In this document: one piece after another, positions 35,880 through 47,700 of the stretch
Position numbering within the stretch: position 1 is the stretch's first letter
Layout of the letters: every line of letters begins with the position of its first letter
From: Symsagittifera roscoffensis
Taxonomy: Eukaryota > Xenacoelomorpha > Acoela > Convolutidae
Length of the DNA: 64,000 nucleotides
NCBI RefSeq assembly: GCF_963678635.1
Contig: NC_087069.1
Coordinates: forward strand, 41,158,831-41,222,830
Reading direction: 5' to 3'
Translations under genes and position numbers: made by a program
Notes under the pieces: generated by a model
Told to the model about the DNA's origin: nothing
What the model saw: only the letters and a program-made list of their open reading frames with translations
Database searches by the model: none

Positions 35880-37722
35880 AACACTCTCTACTCTAAACAC
35901 TTACTACTCTCCCTATATCTGGTTTTTTGGGCCTTCACTTGTTTCTGCCTCTACATTACCTGTTTCTATTGCAATTTTTTTAGTTTTTTTTTAAAATAAT
36001 TTTTCCACTCGAGTATTCAGTGTGGGTACAACCCCCCCCCCCCCCCACTCCCGGACAAGAACATCCTTCGACTTTGCCGAATATTAAAATGAGGTTGGAC
36101 GCAGGAACGAACAATAGCCTTTCCTGTATATCAAGTTTATATCAATTTAACCATGAAAAGCAGGTACAAAGACAAACTGAGTTTTGTTAAAGCTATTCAA
36201 TTGGTTTAATTTTATGCTTGAAAAACTAAAACATCTCATACCCTCTGTTCAAAAAACAAATTTTACTTAGATTGGTTTGGTAACTCCAAGGAGCTGCCAC
36301 TTTTGGGCAGATTGTTAAATCGAGGCTACAGCTAATTAATTAATTCAACTTTCATTGGTAATTTTCACCATGTTCAGATCACCTAATCCACTAAAGAATT
36401 AAGTTACTCTTATTAGCTCATTTTTGAGTCGGATAGATTTTTTCTTTGATCTATACTGTATACTGGATAGAATCGGATCTGCATGCTTGACCATTTTATC
36501 ATTCATTATTGATGCTCTCTCTCTATCTCTCGTTATGTATGCGGAAAGTTTATTTCAGAGATTTCTCAGTATTTTCTTTGTGTATGGAATTCTATGGATT
36601 TGTAAGAAAAAATGTATACGTTTTTGGAATTTGTATGATTTGATGTTTTTGTCAACCCAGATCGCATGGAAATAAATAAATTTAAAAAAAACTGAAAAAG
36701 CGAATATTTTTGTTGTATTTGCACTGAAAATCAAACTAAGATTTGATAATCAGTTTCTGTTAATTGGCGATGTCCGTGTGCTCAATGCTCTCAATTTTAA
36801 TAGCTGCATGCATTTCTTTTCTTGTTTGCGCCGTAAATTTCGAAATGACTTAGTAAACTGACTAATTTCGAAAGCTAACTAGATCTTTGATTTATTTAAT
36901 CGTGACAGTCAAAGATGCTTGCTTTTTTCGGTTTAAATTTTTGCCACTCTGCGAACAAAAATTGTCCAGCTACGGTGTTGCATGCTGAAATTTTTTTATC
37001 AGTTTGCACATTTAGTTAGTCAGATACTGCTTATAAACGTCATCTCTGAAATGAAACTTCGTTGAAGTTTTAACTGAAAAAAATTCTCCTTTGCATGCGA
37101 TAAGTTGCTTTTCTTCTTTTTCAGCCAAACTAGTTTAACGACAAATAATTGTAATAAGTCGGGTAAAACGTTGCAATAATTTTTTATGAGAAGAGAATGA
37201 AAAGATACTTTCGTCTTCAAATTAAGCTACAAATTTCTAAAGTAAGAAACAAAAGACAAAATGATCACCCTTTTTAATTGTAAATTTCTTTGTCGTAATA
37301 CTAAGACTCTTTTTACGTTTTGAGCAAGAAGACCCGTGGAGTGAAGGTATTTTCTGGACTAACTACTTCACTAGAATTACCCAATTAAAGTTACAGCACA
37401 GCTTGGTCGAAGGCACTGGATTGGTCGAAATTCCTCCTAACTCGGTGCATATGGCTTTAAAGGAGTAGAATAGGTCTGCCCGACCCCAGTTAATCAGCCT
37501 TGGAAAACTAATGGCTGAATCCTTACTCGAAGTGTCTGCAAACAGATCCACGGTAGCATATGCCGCACAAAAACTCTAAGACCGGTTCCTCTGGAGAATG
37601 ATCCCTTTCAGTGTTTCCAGAGAAACTATGTTTCTTAAAATCAAACAATAGCTAAAATTTGGTCCAGGACTTATGTTGTTTTTCCACAATATTTCCTTCT
37701 TTGTTGTTGTTATACGTGCTAT
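35880..37722. other. Gene-poor stretch
   Basis: AT-rich DNA with a C homopolymer of about 16 at 36,031-36,046. The plus frame at 36,424-36,675 is hydrophobic and low in complexity and is not accepted as a gene. Confidence 0.45.
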
Positions 37723-38172
37723 CAGGGGCGGATTTGGAGGGGGAAACGGGGGGCGGACTCGACCCCCTGCCGACGGGGGGGGGGGGAAGGGTTGGATTCG
37801 ACCCCCTGCCGACCCAAAGGGTCCCCCCTTTGGTACTTTTTAAGAATTCCACTTTTGGCCGACCGACCCTAAAATTTCTCTAAACGCGCCTTTGGCGCCA
37901 ATATTTACTAATTTTGAGGGGGGAGCGCGCGCTGAAAAAACGCAATTTTTTAGTCAACATTTTTTCAAAAAGTGCCTAAAAACGCCTGTTTTGACTGTTT
38001 TTTCAAAAATTTGCCTGCGGCCCAGAAAGTTTTGCCACAATAGGGGCAAAATAGTGCTTTGGGAGAGCTCAAAAAATCAATTTGGTCGACCTACAAAAAA
38101 AAAGTCAAAATTTTGAATTTTTTTTTTGAAAATCCGCCCCCCCTCCCTCGAGAAAATCCTAGATCCGCCCTG
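37723..38172. mobile_element. hAT-type MITE, copy 2 (450 bp, inverted relative to copy 1)
   Basis: Ends are CAGGGGCGGATTTGG and its inverse (CCTAGATCCGCCCTG). Flanks 37,715-37,722 (CGTGCTAT) and 38,173-38,180 (CGTGTTAT) form an 8-bp duplication with one mismatch. The body matches 953-1404 in reverse orientation, including G/C homopolymers and the CTTTGGCGCC and TTTGCCTGCGG words. Confidence 0.87.
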
Positions 38173-38343
38173 CGTGTTATCGGTAAACTACAAAATTTTG
38201 AACTTTACTAAAATTACCTGGCGTAGCAGTTTTCACATAATTTGGATTGTTTTTTTTTCGGTTTTTATTTCGTGTTTGAAAGCACTTATAGGAGGTTGAG
38301 CGTTAGGGCCGACGTTCAAACGTGGATTACAGCTGATACTGTA

Positions 38344-39075
38344 CAGTGCTGATTTAAATTAACCGGACAAAACGCGTTAAACTTGAAACTTAAAACCCGT
38401 TTTTCTCAAATTGGGTTGAGTTTAGGTGAAAAATTACGAAGACAAAATTTGCTTAAAGTTTTAGCAGAATTAATATGGTGTAATTTGTTTTGCCAAATTC
38501 GGGCCCAAAATTTTACCCCAAAAACAGGTCATTTTGGCTTTTCTTAGTTAATCAAAAATTATGCCGAAAATACCCAGTCGATAACAGACATAATTATATC
38601 AAAGTGAGCCCCTTACAGTAGCCCAACGAACTTTAAGAAGGTTGTATTCGCAAAAACATTGTATAAGTCAATTTATTTTTGTTTGATGGACAAAAAAGGT
38701 GGTTTTTACTATATAAAATACCAACTTTTTATTTATAAAGAATTTTTAAACAATTTGCAATTTTTTTTGGAGAAAATACCCTTCTTAAAGTTTGTTGGGC
38801 TACGTAAGGGGCTCACTTTGACATAATTATGTCTGTTATCGACTGGGTATTTTCGGCGTAATTTTTGATTAACTAATAAAAGCCAAAATGACCCACTTTG
38901 GGGTAAAATTTTGGGCCCGAATTTCGCAAAAAAAATTACAACTTATTAATTCTACTAAAATTTTAAGTCAGTTTTGTCTTCATAAGTTTGCACCTAAATT
39001 CAACCCGATTTGAGAAAAAGGCGTTTTAAATTTCAAGTTTAACGCGTTTTGTCCGGTTAATAGAAATCAGCACTG
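38344..39075. mobile_element. Tc1/mariner-like foldback MITE, copy 1 (732 bp)
   Basis: Ends CAGTGCTGATTTAAATTAAC and the inverse ...CAGCACTG, flanked by TA on both sides (38,342-38,343 and 39,076-39,077), the Tc1/mariner target. The two arms of roughly 310 bp are inverted copies (for example CGATAACAGACATAATTAT against ATAATTATGTCTGTTATCG) around a short centre near 38,650-38,760. No transposase. Confidence 0.88.
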
Positions 39076-39079
39076 TATT

Positions 39080-39480
39080 TCACGTCCGCCATGTTTTCAC
39101 AAAACCCAAAGATTCGTTAAATAATCTTTTCCAGGTCGAGGTCACAGAATCATGTCCAGACTTTCGCGACAGTTTTTTGGCATTTCTAGATTTTCGCGAC
39201 CAAATGTAGATATAAACTGCCTTTCGCGACGGAAAGTTGACATTTTCAGACTTTACGAGACCGAGACAGAAATTGGGCAATCGAAAAAGCGCGACCAATA
39301 ATTGGTACAGACTTTCGCGACCGATATTAGCCCCGTTACCGACTTTGGTGACCAAAATATTCAGCCGCAACTTTCGCCACCAAGATGGAGATGGCGCAAT
39401 CAGCTTACGCGCAGCTCAGAAAACGACGCGACCAACTAATTTCAGATTTTCGTGACCAAGGCGGATGCGAAGCAACTTTC
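39080..39480. repeat. TTTCGCGACC minisatellite, copy 1
   Basis: Imperfect units of about 25-35 bp built on AGA(C/T)TTTCGCGACC(A/G) fill this stretch. Frames on both strands stay open because of the repeats (39,080-39,370 minus, 39,237-39,455 plus). Confidence 0.65.
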
Positions 39481-39538
39481 CAGACCATTTTGTTTGAAAA
39501 ACCGCCCCCCCCTCGAGAAAATCCTAGATCCGCCCCTG

Positions 39539-40830
39539 CGTGCTATCGGTAAACTACACAATTTTGAACTTTACTAAAATTACCTGGCGTAGCAGTTTTC
39601 ACATAAATTGGATTGTTTTTTTTTCGGTTTTTATTTCGTGTTTGAAAGCACTTATAGGAGGTTGAGCGTTAGGGCTGACGTTCAAACGTGGATTACAGCT
39701 GATACTGTACAGTGCTGATTTAAATTAACCGGACAAAATGCGTTAAACTTGAAATTTAAAACCCGTTTTTCTCAAATTGGGTTGAGTTTTGGTAAAAAAT
39801 TACGAAGACAAAACTTGCTTAAAGTTTTAGCAGAATTAATATGGTGTAATTTGTTTTGCAAAACTCGGGACCAAAATTTTACCCCAAAAATAGGTCATTT
39901 TGGCTTTTCTTAGTTAATCAAAAATTATGCCGAAAATACCCAGTCGATAACAGACATAATTATATCAAAGTGAGCCCCTTACGTAGCCCAACAAACTTTA
40001 AGAAGGTCGTATTCGCAAAAACATTGTATAAGTCAATTTATTTTTGTTTGATGGACAAAAAAGGTGGTTTTTACTATATAAAATACCAACTTTTTATTTA
40101 TAAAGAATTTTTAAACAATTTGCAATTTTTTTTGGAGAAAATACCCTTCTTAAAGTTTGTTGGGCTACGTAAGGGGCTCACTTTGACATAATTATGTCTG
40201 TTATCGACTGGGTATTTTCGGCGTAATTTTTGATTAACTAATAAAAGCCAAAATGACCCACTTTGGGGTAAAATTTTGGGCCCGAATTTCGCAAAAAAAA
40301 TTACAACTTATTAATTCTACTAAAATTTTAAGTCAGTTTTGTCTTCATAAGTTTGCACCTAAATTCAACCCGATTTGAGAAAAAGGCGTTTTAAATTTCA
40401 AGTTTAACGCGTTTTGTCCGGTTAATAGAAATCAGCACTGTATTTCACGTCCGCCATGTTTTCACAAAACCCAAAGATTCGTTAAATAATCTTTTCCAGG
40501 TCGAGGTCACAGAATCATGTCCAGACTTTCGCGACAGTTTTTTGGCATTTCTAGATTTTCGCGACCAAATGTAGATATAAACTGCCTTTCGCGACGGAAA
40601 GTTGACATTTTCAGACTTTACGAGACCGAGACAGAAATTGGCCAATCGAAAAAGCGCGACCAATAATTGGTACAGATTTTCGCGAGCGATATTAGCCATT
40701 TACCGACTTTGGTGACCAAAATATTCAGCAAGATGGAGACGGGGCAATCAGCTTACGCGCAGCTCAGAAAACGACGCGACCAACTAATTTCAGATTTTCG
40801 TGACCAAGGCGGATGCGAAGCAACTTTCCA
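39539..40830. repeat. 1,366-bp tandem segment, unit 2 (truncated)
   Basis: Direct copy of 38,173-39,480, with small deletions in the minisatellite; diverges near 40,830 into additional minisatellite units. Confidence 0.88.
39710..40440. mobile_element. Tc1/mariner-like foldback MITE, copy 2 (731 bp)
   Basis: Same element as 38,344-39,075, carried by the tandem duplication rather than inserted independently: its flanks are the same on both sides. Confidence 0.87.
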
Positions 40831-40965
40831 GGCCAACGCGGAGATGGCGCATTTTTCCAGAACAAGGCGGAGACGGCGCAACTTTCCAGAACAAGGCGGA
40901 GACAGCGCGACCAAGAAACAAATTGGCTCAACCTTCGCGACCGATGTTTCATATCGTTTTACCAG
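40446..40965. repeat. TTTCGCGACC minisatellite, copy 2, with AACAAGGCGGAGAC units
   Basis: Continuation of the minisatellite; the distal part repeats CTTTCCAGAACAAGGCGGAG three times (about 40,825-40,915). Overlapping frames on both strands are products of the repeat. Confidence 0.65.
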
Positions 40966-40969
40966 GAAC

Positions 40970-42054
40970 ACAGACTACTTTTTTGTCACTTTCTTTGGTC
41001 GGTTAAAACATGCATAAAGTTGACCAAAACTGACCTCCAAAATTGGTTGTTTTTGACCGCTACCCTTAGTGGTTTGCAAGGAAGTCTTTGAATTTAATGA
41101 TAGATTCATTGTCGTTCTTGCTGTTACCGTTTTATGAAAGTTTCAAAAATTTTTAAATCAATTTTTAGTCGTCCAGACATGGTGCAAATTGAAAAATACT
41201 GACAGCATAGTTGTCAATGTTTATGATCACCCGGTGACTAAATTTTGTTTGTAAGTTTGATGAGGAAATTGGTTTTTCAAAATGCATAACGCAAAAAGGC
41301 TCGTAAAAAATCTGTTGTGAGTCAACTAAAGTGCTTCAATATCTTGAGTACTTTTTTCAATTTTTTCCATAATAACTATTGAAACATTAATCTATATTAG
41401 GTGCAAATGTTATTACGTTGCTTCTAATATTCAAACTCTGGAAGAAGATTTACCTAGAAACTGCAGTTGTGCTGACTTATATATAAAAAACTCTCGAATA
41501 ATCCTCATTTTTTCAAAATTATCTACAAAAACATCTCGAAAAATTTTACTTTCATTTCAAAAAGTCTCAAAACTTTAAACACTTGATCATATTGATACCT
41601 GAAGTTTTTTTTATTAACTAAAAATTCCAATTAAATTTAGAAGTAAAGAACGCTTCAATTATAAGAACAACGATAGCTGGTTGCTGTGCAGGTATCACAG
41701 AACGTTCCGACCATAATCTGAAAAAAAGCATGAACTTTTTTTTCATGTATCTTTTTTTCAATTAGTGTTTTTTTGTGCATAGTTGGATGAAAGGACGCGA
41801 AAAACTTAAAGTTAAGGTATATTTGAGAGTCACAGAAAAAAAGTCAAATTGCTAAACGGTTTCTGTTGAAAAATGACCAGAGTAAAAAGTAAAATTAAAT
41901 ATATATTTTTTTCATTTTGAAACAGATTGATTTAAAATACTTTTTGTAGCAATTGTTTTGAAATTAGGCATTATTGTGATTGCAAAAATAGCACAAACAA
42001 TTTTGAAAAAATACTAAACTTATGGCACAAACTTCTATAAAAAGCCTGAGTAGA
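40970..42054. other. No gene recognised
   Basis: AT-rich DNA between the minisatellite and the Polinton terminal repeat. Weak similarity to the outer flank of the right TIR (CATTATTG-type words near 41,970) leaves the outer limit of the Polinton uncertain. Confidence 0.4.
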
Positions 42055-42318
42055 AGTCTAATTCGCTGGCGCTCCAACAGGGGGGCTACCTACACAGTGG
42101 TGCTCCAGAGCCTAATCCCAAAACCACACAGGCGCTCCAGACACAATTTCTCGATGCTCCAGACCCTAAGCCCAAAACCACATAGGGACTCCAAACAAAT
42201 TTTCAAACAACAGGGGCACTCCAAAGAGAAAAATAAAACCACATGTATTATAGCCTAAGTGCTATGAATGACTATGTTTTTATGAGTCACTGCTGTTGTG
42301 ATATATAATAAAAAGGTA
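42055..42318 (+). repeat. P3 left terminal inverted repeat
   Basis: Inverse of 56,780-57,077. Contains internal subrepeats pairing a GGCGCTCCAG-type word with AATCCCAAAACCACA, and ends inward at GATATATAATAAAAAGGTA, also present inverted on the right. Confidence 0.9.
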
Positions 42319-42484
42319 GTAGTAGAAATCTTAAATGGCACATATATGTTAGAGTGATTTTCCACCCATTGTTTTCAAAACACGTTATTAGAAACACTTC
42401 AGCTTAGCAGTTAAAAAAGGAAACAAACCCTATAAAGGATTATTGCAGTACAAACAGTTTTTTTAAAACGCAAACAAGCTTAGT

Positions 42485-43052
42485 TTAAAAGTGGCAAAAC
42501 AGCTTAGCAATGGTAATCAGTCTTTTATATGAAATTTTTTTTCTTTTGTACACTTTTTCCGGGGACAAACTCTTATCACTAGAGTCACTTTCTTCAACTG
42601 TTCTGCTTTCAGTAGCTTCAGATATTATAAAAGTGTTTTTTGGGTATGCGCGCGGTCCTCGAAAGTCATTTGATGTACTTGCTCTCAATTCTTTGGGAAT
42701 ATACTGAAGCTGGTTAATGCCTTGATCCGGTATTACAAAATCGAGCATGCTTTTCTCAATCGATGAAAAGGAAGATTGATTGACTATTTCACTTTCAGTT
42801 TCCTTTAAACTGTTATCTATGATCTCAAAGAAGAAATTATCTTCGGAAATCTTGCATTGAACGAAAGGAAGAGTTAAGACTGCATCGAAGACTGCATTCC
42901 AACAGTCTGTATCTCATGTTTTTTCAATTCTATCGTGTAATTTTTCAAACGCAGCGTCTTTTTATCAAACAGGCATTCATTGAATCGGGCATGAAGTAGT
43001 TTTCTTTGCGCCAGTTTTGTAATTACTTTTGCCGAAACTTTTTGATTCAGAT
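42485..43052 (-). CDS. P3 polymerase C-terminal exon
   Basis: Starts after the 3' splice site TTGTTTAG at 43,053 with DLNQKVSAKVITKLAQRK and continues HARFNECLFDKKTLRLKNY, homologous to the P2 copy (19,921-20,377) and to the conserved C-terminal end of Polinton polymerases. A frameshift near 42,880 breaks it. The distal frame (42,485-42,748) has an IPDQGINQLQYIPKEL segment, an acidic SDSSDKS patch and a basic KRKKISYKR tail. The stop is at 42,485. Confidence 0.7.
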
Positions 43053-43335
43053 CTAAACAAGACAGCAATTATTAATAGGGGGTACTGAAATTATTCGGGT
43101 GTTTTTTTCTAGCAAGAACTTCATAAAATAAATCTTATTAGCGGGAACTAGACAATAAATTATTCAATTTAAGAAACAATCAACTCAACCCTTCCAGTGA
43201 TGAGTAGACAAGTATTATAATGGGTAATGAAAGTATATAGGTGTTTTTTCGAGAGCTTCAAAAAATAAAGGTTTTTTTTCAAAACAAACAGGAACTAGAC
43301 AAGAAAACATTATACTTAATAAGCAATCAACTCAC
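43053..43335 (-). other. Spliceosomal intron in P3 polB (283 bp)
   Basis: The upstream exon ends GACAAGG at 43,336, followed by GTGAGT; the downstream exon starts after CTTGTTTAG. Both sides are in phase 1, and the joined reading gives an aspartate codon. The intron contains an internal duplication with a second CAACTCA(A)CCCTT block (43,185 and 43,328). An intron is placed at the same point in P2. Confidence 0.75.
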
Positions 43336-46300
43336 CCTTGTCCAGTATGGAGTAGAGTTTTGACCTCAGGGCTACAAATTCCTCCACAATTTTCCCTCCC
43401 ATCCCGTCTTTCATTTTTAAAACGACTTTTTGTTTTCCTCACTATACAGCGGGTGCTCCTAGGGGTAGTTGGAAAAGTCGAAGTCTGGTTTAAAAAAATT
43501 GAAGTCTTGATATATGTACTCGTTTTTCACGGCATATATGAAGCTATCGGTATCAATGTGTAATAATTCTAACTCGAGCTTTGGTTTCAGTTTTGTGTGA
43601 TGAAACTCAAACCTATACTTTTTTGCGAGGTTCAAAATTACTGCCCCCACCAAGGTTGGCTTAGTTCCTTTCACGCTTGAAAACTCTAAGGATTTCGTGG
43701 CAATTTGATCATCGATTATTTGGAATGATTTCATATTGCTCTTAGATGTTTTTTCTAGAAGCTCCATTTCGGTTCTCACAATTTCAACATTCTTCCTATT
43801 CAGCATAGACTCGATAGTTTTACCTAATGCAGAGTTTACTTGAGTTTTGTGGAAGTCCTGCTGGAACTTGTTTACTGCGTTTCTTCTGAGTTCGGTATTG
43901 AGCTGAACAAAAGTAGCCAACCATTTTGCTTGCTTAATTTGTAGCACTCGATCAATTAGTTTGACTTCTATGCCAAGCTGAACATATAGAAAGAGAGTCA
44001 ATTAATGGAGAACATACTTGTGCTTCGGGTTGAGGGTCTGCATCAGCTTTGGTACTATGAAAAGGGTCTTAACATTCACTCGGGCAAGCATTTCGATTTG
44101 ATCCGTGCTGAGCATATCCATTGTAACTACTTCCTTCGTAGGTTTGATGGGAAAATTTTGAAAGTATCCGTGCAAATCTTCAGAAATTTCGAGATCGCTT
44201 TCCACCTCGTATCCCAATTGAGAATCCGGGCTAGTCATCAGTGTTTGTGGCAAATTTCTTTCAACTAGAAAAAATCTTTTATTGGTAGTGGATAATTCTC
44301 CATGATTCCCACGTAAAGGTTATTCGCATCAATGTTAATTATGAAGCTTGTTTATTCATTGGGGTCAAAAGAGCTTGTGTACTTGTTGTTCGCTTTCCAA
44401 TAATTCTTGGCATATACAGATGACATACCACCGCGGATCAACTTTTGGGTTTTATCCAAGTGCTCGCGCTCTGTAAATCAGCCCTGCACGCTTTTAAGCA
44501 CGCGTCTCCTGCAAGATTGCATGCGGTGTAGTGAAAAGAGCAGTCCAGTCCATACGTTTCGTGACAAACAGATCTGAATTGCCTAAACACACATACTAAA
44601 AGAAAAACATCTGAGGCTAAATAGATGTCATGGTATTCTCCTACGTTCTTGCATCGTAGCTGGTGAAATACTTTTTTTGCATGGTTGTCTTCCATTTTGT
44701 CCCCTTGTAAACTGTTTATCCACAATCTTTTTGCTGGCAATTTTGTTTCTTCAAAGTTCTCGATGATGTTCACGTATAAATACGGGTAGTAGCTCTTTTG
44801 TTAAACGAGATCTATTTGCTTTTGTGAGTAACCGATTGATGTAAATTATGTTTTCAGATAGCGGATTTTCAATAGCTGACTCAATGAAGAAAGCATAAAC
44901 TTGTATGAGTCTCTGAACCGAAGATTATCATTAATTTTGATTCATTCCCGTGATTGTCCTCAATTTTGTTTATCCAAACCAACAAAATAGTCAGCGAGAT
45001 ATATTTTTTGTCAGTGGAGGGGACTACCGAAAACTGGTTTTTCATGTTCGCATTGTGAAGGGCTTTTACAATATCATCTATGTCGCAGTTAGACAAATTG
45101 TGAGCTATTAACGGAGTGAAGTTAAGCGTTCTCCTGGCTAGATTACATGCCTGATGCGCGCAACCTAGAAATTTATTAGTAACGTGGTGTGGTTAACTAC
45201 CACCATGGATTCTTCAGCGAACTGTTCCTCACAAACCCAACAAGTGTCTGCCGCTTCTCCCGGAAATTCGAATTGTCCTACAACGGTGAAGTATTTACGT
45301 TTGTTTTTGTAGATCTCCCTCGCTAATGATTCCATTGATTCTGTCAATTTCTTCATAGCCTCTGGTACTCTACAAATTTCGTACTTGATTGGAGTTGAGG
45401 TGCAATGCACAACTACAACTAGTCCATAGCAGCATGCTTTATGAACTTCCACTGTTTTAGTATGCGAAGTAGCTGGATTACGGGCAGGTCCCAGAACAGG
45501 GACAATTATTGACTCCAGATCGAAGTAGATTTCACGCGGGGCAAACCAACTGCCATTAAGTTCTTCAAGACTTTTTGGTTTTTTTTGTGTTTTGACATCT
45601 TTATAGTTAGTCCTAATAATAATATTTAGTATTATAATAATTTTTTTGACAATTTTTCAAGGTTTCGCTTGACGTGCAATTGTGAAAGTATTTTCTACAT
45701 TTTTCGTTTCGTTCGAGGAATGGTTGTTTTCATACAAACATCACCATCTTACAGAGGTCTTCGATGAGGACATGGTGGTAGTTGTCGTCTTTGTTGTCGT
45801 AGTTGTCGGTGGTAGTTGTCGTAACTTTTAGACATGTGAACGGGTGCTAGCTTGTTGTCCTCATATCCAATAAGTTAGGTTGCCCAAAAGCTAATTAATT
45901 TACCGGATTCTACTCAATCTCGTATAAAGCATTGTAGACAACGTATATAAGTTTTTTTCATAATATATATTTTTTCAAATTATTATACCGGAAAACGTTG
46001 ATTTTATACAATATTGAGCCGCTGAAACCGCTCAATGTCAAACAAGTTCATAGGAGTCTGGTAGTCACCGTTGAATTCCACCCCATTTGGTTGATAGTTT
46101 TCGATCGAAACTGTTATGATCTGATGTGTTGTGGACATTTACTACATTTCTCTGTTGCTTCCTCAAATTCGGCGGCAGCGGGATATACGAGCCTGCTCTG
46201 ATTGGGGAAAGTTTTGCCAAACAAATGTTGATTCTGCTTATTTCATCTATGACATATTCGCTCCCGTGATAACCAAGCAATGTAATTGTATTAACCATTT

Positions 46301-46930
46301 GGTCAACCATTTCGCTAATGGTTTCGTCGGTTAGCCCTCCGAAGTACAAACTGTAATTGGCTGTGTTGACAATTAGTGTAGTCTTATGAGACTGGTCGTC
46401 TTCCTTCACAAAATTCACAAGCCCAGTTTTGCCTTGTAGCTGAAATTTGTGAGGTCCGTTCTGAACATGATCAGAAATCAGCTGGTTAATTGCTTCCTTC
46501 TTATTCATTATTGGGCTAAGCTTGTCTACTTCTCCTTTTTCGATTACACGTTCCAACTTTTTAAGCTTTCAGCTGAAAGCGCTCTGTTGAAGTGTAGCAG
46601 AGATCCCGCCTTCGATATTTTTGCTGACTTTAGGCTCGCACGCTGGCAGCCCATGCTCTTCTTCCCAACGCTTATCGTAAGCATATTAGGAAGGGAAAAG
46701 AGTGTTACAGAATACACAATGCTTTTCTATCTCGATTATTTGTTCCGTGGCAATGTGTTCTCGAGCATGTCCCAGTGTTTCGAATGAATCGCGACCTTTG
46801 CTGCAAATGATGCGAGTCATTTCTTTTGTTGCTCCAATTCCATGCACTCTAAGCAGATGTTTTGTCTAGTTTCTTTTACTTGTTATCTGCACACCGCATT
46901 CATCGCAGATTATTGTTTTTTTCCCGTTTT
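43336..46930 (-). CDS. polB: P3 family B (protein-primed) DNA polymerase, main part, frameshifted
   Basis: Replicates the element from protein-primed ends. N to C: a C2H2-like remnant near 46,760-46,830; 46,065-46,556 with GSYIPLPPNLRKQQ; a second finger with CRKYFHNC near 45,690; exonuclease motif FDLES near 45,515; a CWVCEEQF zinc site (45,165-45,452); HQACNLARRTLNF...AHNLSNCDIDDIV (45,060-45,150); NVGEYHDIYLASDVFLL and YGLDCSFHYTACNLAGDACL (44,438-44,773); motif B with NSALGK and motif C HIDTDSF (43,459-44,001). These are the standard landmarks of Polinton polymerases. At least five frame changes separate the frames, so the copy is probably not functional as read. A T-rich GTTGTCGTA minisatellite at 45,770-45,830 interrupts the N-terminal half. 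Confidence 0.88.
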
Positions 46931-47064
46931 TTCGCTTTTTCCGACATCATGTTCGGGTATCACTTTTCCAGAACGTCCGTGAATGTATCAATTTCGCTGG
47001 CTTTGCAATCTTTCTCCAGCCACGCGATCACTATTGGTTGCAGTTTTGCGGTTTTGTTTAATAA

Positions 47065-47700
47065 TCAGGGTAGTTTCTGTTCGGTCGTCAAAAATTTCAA
47101 ATACGGTATGGAGGTCTTGAAAGTCTTCAGTGTAAAATGCTTAAATCGAGGGAATCGCTTGCTTAGACGAATTATCATATCTTCTGTGAAAGTTTTCTCA
47201 TGCCGAAAACCTGTGAAAAATTTCGCATACCATTGTTTTGGTTGCTTTGTTTTTGTCAGGTGATGAGGGGGACTCGATATCCCAAAATCTTCTCGCTCGG
47301 CAAGATCCCGAAATGTGCCTTTTTGATTTTCGTAGAAAGAGATGCTTTGACAGTCGCAAGAGAACAGAATCTTTCTTGCTAACTGGTCCAAGCTAAGCTG
47401 ATCTACAACATCTGTTCTTCGAAAGTCGGGAAAATTTTCTTTAACATCACTTTGGTCACTCGAACGTTTTCTTTCTATTCGAAAGAGTTGCATCATTGCA
47501 CACATTTGGTTTGGCAGCATCATGTGGTCAACAGCTTACAACTCTTCCTCGTCTGCTCGTGTAGGACGAGAGGCTGACAGATTGTTGAATGGGCTGTGTT
47601 GAGCAGGCGGATGTTTTCTGGTTTGTTTTCTGGTTTGTTGAGTTTGTTGTTTGTTTTTAAAAAGCACATGAGCCCACCGAGTTTGGTTGCCTGACCATGT
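47065..47700 (-). CDS. P3 N-terminal extension or leader of the polymerase region
   Basis: Frame 47,065-47,523 contains RTDVVDQLSLDQLARKILFS, then a KTKQPKQWYAKFFTGFRHEK segment and a FPRFKHFTLKTF end. A glutamine/asparagine-rich stretch upstream (QQTQQTRKQTRK, about 47,600-47,660) seems to belong to it. It sits directly upstream of the zinc-finger part of polB on the same strand and is either its N-terminus or a short separate gene. A loose counterpart is at 12,831-13,430 in P1. No domain recognised. Confidence 0.45.

Larger units (their letters stand above)
38173..39538. repeat. 1,366-bp tandem segment, unit 1
   Basis: Starts at CGTGTTATCGGTAAACTAC right after the hAT MITE and ends with a stump of the MITE terminus (about 39,495-39,538, CTCGAGAAAATCCTAGATCC). 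The same sequence restarts at 39,539 with CGTGCTATCGGTAAACTAC. Contains one foldback MITE and a TTTCGCGACC minisatellite. Confidence 0.9.

Noticed and set aside
36424-36675. 83-codon hydrophobic plus-strand ORF
   Set aside because: Low-complexity, no homologous motif and no splice or start context; likely chance.
39237-41091. Several arginine-rich ORFs on both strands at 39,080-39,455 and 40,667-41,091
   Set aside because: They are translations of the TTTCGCGACC / AACAAGGCGGAGAC minisatellite, open on both strands.
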